Source: Planctomycetota bacterium | GTDB taxonomy: Bacteria; Planctomycetota; Planctomycetia; Planctomycetales; Planctomycetaceae | NCBI GenBank assembly: GCA_023429275.1 | Contig: JAEYWB010000921.1 | Span: 1-9,466 of the forward strand | Length of the DNA: 9,466 bases | Direction: 5' to 3' | The notes under the pieces: model-generated | Seen by the model: the letters and a program-made list of their open reading frames with translations, nothing else | The model's database searches: none | Told to the model about the DNA's origin: nothing | Program-made: the position numbers and the translations under genes | Part shown: piece by piece, positions 1 to 5,319 of the stretch | Layout of the letters: the number at the start of each line of letters is the position of its first letter | How positions within the stretch are numbered: position 1 is the first letter of the stretch

Positions 1-1
1 G

Positions 2-412
2 GAACTGGCCGAGCATGGCCAGATCGCCCCCGCGGTTGTCGAGCATGTCCGGTTCTACGACAGCGTCACCTTCGACCGGCTGCTGAACGATTTCGCGAAG
101 TACATCGATACAGCGGGCGAGTTCGGACTCGTCTTGCGGGAAGAGACCAAGGTCGTGACCTGGACCCGGATGACCCAGGAGATGGCGGATATCATTGCCG
201 ACTTCGTCCTCAAGAAGCGGATCTACCTCAATCCCTCGACCGAGGAGGCGTACGCGAACACGAAACGCCCCAATCTGCCGGTCGTCACGGAGCTGACAGA
301 CGCAAAAGTCGAGAAGCCTTCGTGGATGCCGCTGGTCCTGCGACTCGTTCCCCCGCGCGGCGGGAGCTCGAAGTTCGCGAAGCTGGCGCGGATCCGGATG
401 GGGGCGCGCTGA
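2..412 (+). CDS. 3' end of an unrecognised gene (5' end outside window)
   Basis: An open frame runs from the window edge to a TGA at 410-412 and gives the last 136 residues of a protein whose start lies upstream. I do not recognise the family. The visible part is soluble-looking, with no membrane segment. It begins with alternating hydrophobic and charged residues that look helical, then has a stretch with the phrase DIIADFVLKKRIYLNPSTEE. It ends in a basic tail (RGGSSKFAKLARIRMGAR). In-frame TTG and ATG codons occur inside, but the frame stays open to the edge with similar residue content, so an internal start is unlikely. The stop is 20 bases before the inverted repeat at 433. An antisense frame over the same stretch reads through the repeat and looks like a shadow. 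I am fairly sure it is coding; the function is unknown. Confidence 0.6.
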   Translation, partial: ELAEHGQIAPAVVEHVRFYDSVTFDRLLNDFAKYIDTAGEFGLVLREETKVVTWTRMTQEMADIIADFVLKKRIYLNPSTEEAYANTKRPNLPVVTELTDAKVEKPSWMPLVLRLVPPRGGSSKFAKLARIRMGAR

Positions 413-432
413 TTCGTCGCATGGAAGACATA

Positions 433-534
433 GCCACAGAGGTCACAGAGAACACAGAGGACTGTGAATGACCTCGTTCTTATGAGTTCCATCGATCGCC
501 CGATTTCCTCTGTGTTCTCTGTGACCTCTGTGGC
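433..534. repeat. Perfect 29-bp inverted repeat built from 9-bp CACAGAG units
   Basis: The left arm (433-461) and right arm (506-534) are exact reverse complements over 29 bases, separated by a 44-base loop (462-505). Each arm is GC followed by three tandem 9-mers of the form CACAGAGRN: on the left CACAGAGGT (435-443), CACAGAGAA (444-452) and CACAGAGGA (453-461). The element lies between the stop of the upstream gene (412) and the oxidoreductase start (584), which has its own ribosome site, so it is intergenic. No T-run follows either arm, so it is not a classic intrinsic terminator. No target-site duplication is visible at its ends and it encodes no transposase. From memory, similar repeats, which translate spuriously to peptides such as HRGHREHRG or CVLCDLCG, are dispersed in planctomycete and some other genomes. 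It may be a non-autonomous mobile or REP-like element. Confidence 0.85.
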
Positions 535-570
535 AAAGAAAAGAGCATTTCTGAAGCACCGTTCCCGATC

Positions 571-576
571 GGAGAG
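571..576 (+). promoter_or_regulatory. Ribosome binding site fixing the oxidoreductase start
   Basis: GGAGAG lies seven bases before the ATG at 584. It decides the start, because the frame is open upstream to 464 and that extension only translates the inverted repeat. Confidence 0.65.
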
Positions 577-583
577 ACAAGCG

Positions 584-1273
584 ATGAGCCTCAGGATTGA
601 AGTGATCTCCGATGTCATCTGCCCGTGGTGCTACATCGGGAAACGAAGGCTCGAGCGGGCGCTCGCCGCACTCCCGGGGCGTGAGGTGCAGGTTCGCTGG
701 CATCCGTTTCAGCTCAACCCGGGGGTGCCGGGAGAGGGAATCCCTCGCCGGGACTACCGCATCGCGAAGTTCGGCAGCTGGGAACGCTCGCAGCAGCTCG
801 ATGCCCGGGTCGCGGCGACCGGTCAGGGGGAGGGGCTCGTGTTCGACTTCGATCGGATGGAGCGAACGCCCAACACGTTCGATGCCCATCGCCTGATCTG
901 GCTGGCAGGCCGCGAGAGGATCCAGGACGCCGTCGTCGAAGCTCTGTTCCGGGCCTACTTCACAGAGGCCCGGGATCTCTCCGACCGCGTGTCGTTGCTC
1001 GACATCGTCTCGTCGGCCGGGCTGGACCGGAGCCGTGCCGAGGCCTTCCTGTCGAGTGATGAAGGGACCGCCGAGATCCGGGCGGACGAACAGGTGGCCC
1101 GGGACGCCGGAATCCAGGCGGTTCCGTACTTCCTGATCAACGACCGCGTCGCCGTTCCGGGAGCGGTCGAGCCGTCGGATTTCCTGGAGGCGTTCCGGCA
1201 AGCGGACGCCGAGGTCCCGACCGGGACGGAAGGGGCCACGTGCCAGCTCGGTGGGAACGGCCGCCCGTGCTGA
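584..1273 (+). CDS. FrnE/DsbA-family thiol-disulfide oxidoreductase
   Basis: A protein of 229 residues from the DsbA-like thioredoxin-fold group (FrnE/YwbO/2-hydroxychromene-2-carboxylate isomerase type). It opens with a thioredoxin beta strand and the redox motif CPWC at residues 13-16 (LRIEVISDVICPWCYIGKRR). A helical insertion follows, and the fold returns near residue 176 with the expected cis-proline loop AVPYF (Val180-Pro181). The phrase GAVEPSDF at 193-200 is the usual family ending. No signal peptide is seen, so it is probably a cytoplasmic dithiol oxidoreductase or isomerase. An extra C-terminal tail carries two more cysteines, Cys220 and the last residue Cys229, in a C-X8-C arrangement. 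FrnE proteins of this kind are known to use a second, C-terminal cysteine pair. I chose the ATG at 584 for its GGAGAG site; a longer frame from 464 runs through the inverted repeat. It stands alone, with the repeat upstream and an esterase 129 bases downstream. Substrate unknown. Confidence 0.9.
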   Translation: MSLRIEVISDVICPWCYIGKRRLERALAALPGREVQVRWHPFQLNPGVPGEGIPRRDYRIAKFGSWERSQQLDARVAATGQGEGLVFDFDRMERTPNTFDAHRLIWLAGRERIQDAVVEALFRAYFTEARDLSDRVSLLDIVSSAGLDRSRAEAFLSSDEGTAEIRADEQVARDAGIQAVPYFLINDRVAVPGAVEPSDFLEAFRQADAEVPTGTEGATCQLGGNGRPC

Positions 1274-1323
1274 GGCCAGGCGGGTACGAGAACCGCGGTT
1301 GGCGCATGTCACTCGAGCGACTC

Positions 1324-1353
1324 ACCTTGACCTGTGGCTCGCCAAGGTATGAG
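1324..1353 (+). promoter_or_regulatory. Possible promoter with dyad before the esterase
   Basis: A TTGACC (1327-1332) and a TATGAG (1348-1353) are spaced 15 bases apart, slightly short for a sigma-70 promoter. A six-base dyad, ACCTTG (1324-1329) and CAAGGT (1343-1348), overlaps both boxes and could be an operator. The 129-base gap also holds the ten-base palindrome AACCGCGGTT (1291-1300) and the near-palindrome GTCACTCGAGCGAC (1308-1321). All are weak in GC-rich DNA. No terminator for the oxidoreductase gene was found here. Confidence 0.25.
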
Positions 1354-1385
1354 ACTTTCCTAAGAGGTCTCCGCAGGGAACACTC

Positions 1386-1392
1386 GGAAAGG
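1386..1392 (+). promoter_or_regulatory. Ribosome binding site of the esterase gene
   Basis: GGAAAGG ends ten bases before the ATG at 1403 and only four before an in-frame GTG at 1397, which favours the ATG. Confidence 0.45.
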
Positions 1393-1402
1393 TTCGGTGG
1401 AC

Positions 1403-2440
1403 ATGCCGTCTGTGACTCTCATCCGATCGGTCCTGTCGGCGCTGACTCTCGCGTGCCTCGCGGCCCTGGCAAGGGGTGAGGATCGTCCGACCGCGCCTCG
1501 GAAACCTTCGCTGCAGGACCGCACACGCGACGGGACGGCCGGTCGCACCGTGCGTCCGGTGGCGGGCACTGCCGGACAGCGAAAGCTGACTCACGCCGGG
1601 AAGGAGCGGACCGCCATCGTCCATGTCCCTTCCCGTCCAAAGGGGAGCGACGACGACAAACCCCGGCCACTGATGATCGTTCTGCACGGATTCCTCGCCG
1701 ATGGCGAGATGACCCGTGTCCTGACGGGGTTCAACGCTGTCGCCGATCGCCACCAGTTCATCGTCGCCTACCCTGATGGTCTTGGCAGGATGTGGCGGTT
1801 CTGGGAGGGGACTGGCCGACAGAAGGAGATGGCGCGGCTCGAGTATGTCGACGATCCGGGCTTCCTGCTGCACCTGATCGACGACCTCGTGGGCGAGAAG
1901 CTTGTCGATCCCCGGCGGGTCTATCTGACTGGGATCTCTAACGGCGGGTTCATGACGAACCGGATGGCTTGGCAGTACGCGGACCGGTTCGCCGCGATCG
2001 CTCCGGTGGCAGGAACGATCCCGAACCTGATGCTCGAGGAGGCCAGGCCATCGCGGGCTGTGCCGACGCTGATCGTGCATGGCACCCTCGACCAGGTGGT
2101 CGAATTCGCCGGATCCGAGAAGTTCGGGCCGGTCGGGAAGTTCATCGGAGCCCGCGAGCTCGAAGCGTGGTGGGCGAAGTCGAACCGCTGCCGGCCGGTC
2201 GAGACGACGTCGCTGCCAGACAAGACCCGCGACGGCACGACCGTCAGGACGACACGGCATCCCGCGGCGCCGAAGGATGGGGCCGAAGTGGTCCTGTACG
2301 AGATCGAGGGGGGCGGGCACACCTGGCCGGGCGGTGCTCTCCAGCCGGAGGTGATGCTCGGGAAGACCTGTCGAGACTGGAACGCCTCCGAGGCGATCTG
2401 GCAGTTCTGTTCGCGGTACGAAGCTCCGGCGAAGAAGTAG
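1403..2440 (+). CDS. Secreted LpqC/PHB-depolymerase-type esterase
   Basis: A 345-residue alpha/beta-hydrolase of the LpqC/polyhydroxybutyrate depolymerase-like group. The N-terminus (MPSVTLIRSVLSALTLACLA and on) is a clear signal peptide, with a plausible ALA cleavage after residue 23, so the enzyme should be exported. A low-complexity linker leads to the hydrolase core near residue 65. The oxyanion strand MIVLHGF is at 91-97, YPDG at 123-126, the nucleophile elbow GISNG at 177-181 (Ser179), the acid Asp230 in VHGTLDQ, and the base His306 in GGGHTWPGG; the triad is complete. The ending DWNASEAIWQF is typical of the group. The substrate may be short polyesters, feruloyl or acetyl esters of plant or algal polysaccharides, or other esters; the sequence does not decide. 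Start ATG 1403 was preferred to GTG 1397 on ribosome-site spacing. The gene converges on the glycosyltransferase, with 60 bases between stops and no strong terminator hairpin in them. Confidence 0.88.
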   Translation: MPSVTLIRSVLSALTLACLAALARGEDRPTAPRKPSLQDRTRDGTAGRTVRPVAGTAGQRKLTHAGKERTAIVHVPSRPKGSDDDKPRPLMIVLHGFLADGEMTRVLTGFNAVADRHQFIVAYPDGLGRMWRFWEGTGRQKEMARLEYVDDPGFLLHLIDDLVGEKLVDPRRVYLTGISNGGFMTNRMAWQYADRFAAIAPVAGTIPNLMLEEARPSRAVPTLIVHGTLDQVVEFAGSEKFGPVGKFIGARELEAWWAKSNRCRPVETTSLPDKTRDGTTVRTTRHPAAPKDGAEVVLYEIEGGGHTWPGGALQPEVMLGKTCRDWNASEAIWQFCSRYEAPAKK

Positions 2441-2500
2441 TCGGTCAGCGGAAGTCTTCACCCGCGGAGGCGCGTTCAGGAACGGCTGGCGTTTCGGGCC

Positions 2501-3682
2501 TCAAGCGCCGGCTGCGGAGCGCTCGGTTCGTTTCCAGACTCCCCCTTGCGACTGTCGGAGCCAGCGTCCGAGGCCGACGAACAGGGCGGCGTTCATGTTG
2601 ACGAACAGGGCCGCCACCTTGAGCAGCTTGCCGATCGCTCCGGGGAACGTCAGGCGGCTCCCGAGGAAGGCCGCCAGATAGAGCCCCCCCTGCAGCGCCA
2701 GAAGGCCGCGATAAAGTGGCTCTCCTGTCGTCAGGAGGGCGATATTGGCGATCAGCATCGCGAGCATCCAGACGGGGCCGAGCCACCGCAGGACCTTGTG
2801 CGACCAGAACGCCCAGGCGACGCGGCCATGCCAGGGGGCGAGGAGTCCCGCGAGCCAGGCGAGGCTCTGGAATCCCCCCGCGCCGATCCGGGCCCGGCGA
2901 TGGAACTCGTCGGCAATCGACGGGGCGGTCTCTTCATTCGCGATGGCGGTCGCGTCATAGACGAGCTTGTGTCCGCTCTCGTGAATCCGCATCCCGATCA
3001 GGAAGTCGTCGACGATGGTGTTCGCGGGAATCGGCCGCCAGAGCGATTTTCGGATGGCGTAGATCGCGCCATTCGCGCCGAGCAGCGCCCCGATCTTCCC
3101 TTCGCACGTCTTCACGAAGTTCTCGTACCGCCAGTAGAGGCCGTCGACGTTCTTGCCGGTCGCTCCGTCGGTCAGGATCAGCTTTCCGACCACCCCGCCG
3201 ACCGTCGGGTCCTCAAAGTGGCGGACGATCCGCTTCGTGGCATCGGCGTCGAGGAAGGTATTCGCGTCCGAGAACAGGACGATCTCGCCGGCCGCGGTCG
3301 GGACGGCGTCGTTGAGGACAGAGGCCTTGCCGCGGCGCTGCGGGAACTGAAGCAGGCGGACCCGTCGATCGTCGAACGCGGCGACGATCTGGCCGGTCCG
3401 GTCCTCCTGTCCGTCGCAGCCGATGACGACATCGAACTTCCCTTCGGGGTAGTCCGTCCGGGCGGCGTTCTCGAGCCGTTCCTGGATGAACCGTTCCTCC
3501 TTGTAGGCGGCGACCACGAGCGTCACGGTCGGCCAGTCTGTCACGGCGCAGATCTCCCTGGCCGGCGTGCGGCGCGCGAGCCGGGCCCAGAGTCCGACAA
3601 GGACCGGGTACAGGACGTACGAGTACGTCAGCAGGCCCAGTGCCCCCCAGAAGACCGACTTGGCGATGAGCTCGGCGTTCAT
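2501..3682 (-). CDS. Membrane-bound family-2 glycosyltransferase
   Basis: A 393-residue processive-type GT2 enzyme (COG1215-like). A hydrophobic segment at about 8-35 is followed by the GT-A catalytic domain: TVTLVVAAYKEE (52-63), GCDGQEDRT with Asp90, the metal/nucleotide motif SDAN (138-141, in place of a textbook DxD), GANGAIYAIRKSLW (202-215), catalytic-base region IVDDF with Asp225/Asp226, and RRARI (262-266), a variant of the (Q/R)xxRW motif with Ile for Trp. Three hydrophobic segments follow (about 296-317, 325-341, 351-372), then the soluble ending GGVWKRTER. It likely transfers a sugar from a nucleotide-sugar to a growing surface or exopolysaccharide chain at the inner membrane. The start ATG at 3682 overlaps the methyltransferase stop (ATGA, four bases), pointing to translational coupling. 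A longer frame to 3763 exists but lies wholly inside the upstream gene. The sugar and acceptor cannot be told. Confidence 0.88.
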   Translation of the reverse strand: MNAELIAKSVFWGALGLLTYSYVLYPVLVGLWARLARRTPAREICAVTDWPTVTLVVAAYKEERFIQERLENAARTDYPEGKFDVVIGCDGQEDRTGQIVAAFDDRRVRLLQFPQRRGKASVLNDAVPTAAGEIVLFSDANTFLDADATKRIVRHFEDPTVGGVVGKLILTDGATGKNVDGLYWRYENFVKTCEGKIGALLGANGAIYAIRKSLWRPIPANTIVDDFLIGMRIHESGHKLVYDATAIANEETAPSIADEFHRRARIGAGGFQSLAWLAGLLAPWHGRVAWAFWSHKVLRWLGPVWMLAMLIANIALLTTGEPLYRGLLALQGGLYLAAFLGSRLTFPGAIGKLLKVAALFVNMNAALFVGLGRWLRQSQGGVWKRTERSAAGA

Positions 3683-4662
3683 GTCGTCACGACCTTGCGC
3701 GGATTTTGTTCGGGAGCAGGGGCCGGCTTGTCGGCCTCGACGGGGCGGGCGGCGACGAACCACATGTAGTCGGTCGCGAGATCCTCGAGGCTGTATCCGG
3801 CGTAGTCGGCGTGCAGGGCCGGGCGGCCGGCCCGGAGCTGTTCGAGAGCCCGCTCGTCGACGCGTGTCCGGCGGACCCGGACATCGCAGCCGATCGAGGT
3901 AAACATCGAGTCGTAGTCACTGGCGCGGAGCCGGTTGTGGTAGGCGAGTCCGCTCCCGCCGTACCAGTGCCACTGCTGCGGGGAGAACTGCAGGAAGTTC
4001 GCCGTATGGACGGTCCCCTTCCCCCCTTCGGCATAGTGGTCGCCGGGGTTGTACCGGTGGGCCATGAGCCCCCCGGGGACGAGGACACGGAGCGATTCGA
4101 GATGGATGTCCCGCTGGATCTCGAGCGGAATGTGTTCGAGCACATTCGAGCTGACCACGACATCGACCGATCGGTCCGGGAGGTCGGTCGAACGGGCGTC
4201 GGCGGGATAGCGGTAGTCGATTCCCCAGGCGGCGAGAATTTTCGGCAGCGAGCCTTGTTCGGCCATGGCTGCGCGGTAACGGTCCTGGAGCCGCTTCAGG
4301 TCGACGCGGGCGGCTGACGCGATCCGGGGGAGTTGCCCTTCGAGGACTCGTGCCGTTTCGAGGGCATAGCCGCGGTTGAGCCACGGGTTGATATCGAGCG
4401 AGATAATCCGCTCCGCCCCGAGCAGGTGAAAGATCATCGGAACGAACGGCCGCCAGCCGGTGCCGACTTCCAGGGCCACCGCTCCGTCGAGGCGGCCACC
4501 CGCTTCGTCGATGAGCCCGACCAGTTCGAGGGCCCGCCCGGTCCCCTCGCACGGGCTCAGGCGGTTCGTCCCGCCGAGGCGCTGGAGGGCATGGTAGAGG
4601 GCGCTTCCCGCCGGAATGCGGGAGAGGACGGCAAGGATGTGGGCTTTGGTCCGCCAATGCAT
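3679..4662 (-). CDS. Class I SAM-dependent methyltransferase
   Basis: A 327-residue protein with a Rossmann-type methyltransferase core. Motif I is ALEVGTGWRPFVP (63-75), the strand-2 acidic residue lies in ISLDINPW (87-94, Asp90), motif IV is VDVVVSSNVLEHIP (166-179) and post-motif LVPGGL is at 194-199. An N-terminal stretch of about 60 residues and a C-terminal extension rich in Trp, Tyr and His (HWYGGSGLAYHN, 232-243) may bind the acceptor. The Pro/Lys-rich tail (310-327) looks disordered. No membrane segment is seen. Being coupled to a GT2 gene, it probably methylates a sugar or lipid intermediate of surface-polysaccharide synthesis; this rests on context only. No Shine-Dalgarno sequence precedes ATG 4662, but the motifs and length fit this start. 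It is the first gene of the pair, with a gene-free 657-base stretch and a candidate operator at 4706-4723 upstream. Confidence 0.85.
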   Translation of the reverse strand: MHWRTKAHILAVLSRIPAGSALYHALQRLGGTNRLSPCEGTGRALELVGLIDEAGGRLDGAVALEVGTGWRPFVPMIFHLLGAERIISLDINPWLNRGYALETARVLEGQLPRIASAARVDLKRLQDRYRAAMAEQGSLPKILAAWGIDYRYPADARSTDLPDRSVDVVVSSNVLEHIPLEIQRDIHLESLRVLVPGGLMAHRYNPGDHYAEGGKGTVHTANFLQFSPQQWHWYGGSGLAYHNRLRASDYDSMFTSIGCDVRVRRTRVDERALEQLRAGRPALHADYAGYSLEDLATDYMWFVAARPVEADKPAPAPEQNPRKVVTT

Positions 4663-4705
4663 AGGGGAGGCGTCTGATCGAAGGGGGTGAGGCGGAAGGA
4701 GGGTC

Positions 4706-4723
4706 TTCGAACCGCGGTGCGAA
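4706..4723. promoter_or_regulatory. 18-bp near-palindrome upstream of the methyltransferase (candidate operator)
   Basis: TTCGAACCGCGGTGCGAA reads as its own reverse complement except for one mismatched position pair, and lies 43 bases before the methyltransferase start. Its core ACCGCGGT recurs at 1292-1299 before the esterase. Placement and symmetry fit a repressor site; nothing else supports it. Confidence 0.3.
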
Positions 4724-4836
4724 CTGGCCGAATCAGCGGGCGCAATGACTCGTGCCGGTCGACAACGGGTCTGACGACGCTCAAGCCTAGCTCAGTCCCG
4801 ACCGCCGGGCGGGAGGCGAGTGGGACGATGTCGAGG

Positions 4837-4854
4837 ATTCGGAAGAGTCCGAAT
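4837..4854. other. Small perfect hairpin, 7-bp stem
   Basis: ATTCGGA (4837-4843) and TCCGAAT (4848-4854) pair perfectly around the four-base loop AGAG. No T-run follows on either strand, so it is not an intrinsic terminator. It lies about 175 bases before the methyltransferase start and could be an operator or an RNA hairpin. Confidence 0.45.
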
Positions 4855-5044
4855 GGGAGAATGGTGCGACGTAGGGATGGCAAAGCCGGTAGCGATATCG
4901 CCAGAGGAGCGGGGCGGACGGGCCCGGAGGAGGTGTTGCGAAAAGGCATCACGCCGGAGGCAGGCCAGTCCGCGGTTCAGCCCGGGTTTGCGGCGTCCCG
5001 CCCGATTCGACTCTGCCAGAAAACGGGGGTCGGTTCGGCAAACA

Positions 5045-5087
5045 CCCTGGCCGAGGAGACCATTCCCTGGTCCTGCCTCGGCCGGGG
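5045..5087. other. Strong GC-rich stem-loop in the gene-free stretch
   Basis: Bases 5045-5056 pair with 5076-5087 (12 pairs, one of them T-G at 5048/5084). After a 1x3 internal loop, GACCA (5058-5062) pairs with TGGTC (5068-5072) around the loop TTCCC. The T-G pair would be a G-U wobble only in RNA read from the + strand; on the - strand it becomes an A-C mismatch. A GTTTGC/GCAAAC pairing (4986-4991/5038-5043) abuts it. No U-run follows on either strand. It may be part of a structured RNA, or the barrier end of the FAH transcript. Confidence 0.5.
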
Positions 5088-5319
5088 GGACGCAAGATCG
5101 GGAGCAGCCCGTGTGACGACGGCGCCCAAGGCTCGACCCGGATCAGTGCGACCGGTCCAGCTTTTCGGGCCTCGGGACGGGCGACAACGGGGCGCGGAGC
5201 CGCAGCCCGCGAAATGGGGAATACCCGAAGACGTCCCAGGTCGCGGCGAGGCCGTCCGCCGGGGCCTGAAGCCGATCTGCATTTCGAGCCAGACGCCGGC
5301 ACGGGTCGGCAATCTCCTG

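Larger units (their letters stand above)
4663..5319. other. Gene-free 657-base stretch between FAH and methyltransferase genes
   Basis: No convincing gene is seen. Frames stay open on both strands (for example + 4687-5412 and - 5302-4949), but their products are Arg/Pro/Gly/Ser-rich, show no motif or domain and look like high-GC shadows; one also runs antisense into the FAH gene. The - frame starting at GTG 5302 has an AGGAG ten bases upstream (5314-5318) and is the least bad small-gene candidate, but its product is low-complexity. The stretch holds hairpins at 4837-4854 and 5045-5087, a GTTTGC/GCAAAC pairing (4986-4991 with 5038-5043) and a dyad at 4706-4723. It should contain the methyltransferase promoter and the end of the FAH transcript; I found no clear -35/-10 pair. 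Confidence 0.6.

Noticed and set aside
433..534. CRISPR array or intrinsic terminator at the 9-bp repeats
   Set aside because: Units are tandem without spacers, only three per arm, and no T-run follows the inverted repeat on either strand.
1442..1459. Possible lipoprotein lipobox around Cys18 of the esterase
   Set aside because: Residues before the cysteine (TLA) do not fit a lipobox well; an ordinary signal peptide with ALA cleavage is a better reading.
1523..2267. TRDGT phrase occurring twice in the esterase (residues 41-45 and 275-279)
   Set aside because: The second copy fits the family; the first is in a low-complexity linker and the DNA does not align beyond it, so it is likely coincidence, not a duplication.
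1322..2461. 379-codon open frame on the - strand
   Set aside because: Antisense to the esterase with its complete Ser-Asp-His triad and signal peptide; the - product has no motif.
2441..2500. Possible bidirectional terminator between the convergent esterase and glycosyltransferase genes
   Set aside because: Only tiny self-complementary pieces occur (such as CGTTCAGGAACG with a two-base loop); no stable hairpin or T-run.
2546..3769. 407-codon open frame on the + strand
   Set aside because: It lies exactly antisense to the glycosyltransferase, is Arg/Gly/Asp/Glu-rich with no motif, and is a normal shadow in GC-rich DNA.
4949..5302. 117-codon - frame from GTG 5302 with AGGAG upstream
   Set aside because: The ribosome-site spacing is acceptable but the product is low-complexity Pro/Arg/Gly, and a second overlapping - frame (5312-4977) is equally open, so neither is convincing.
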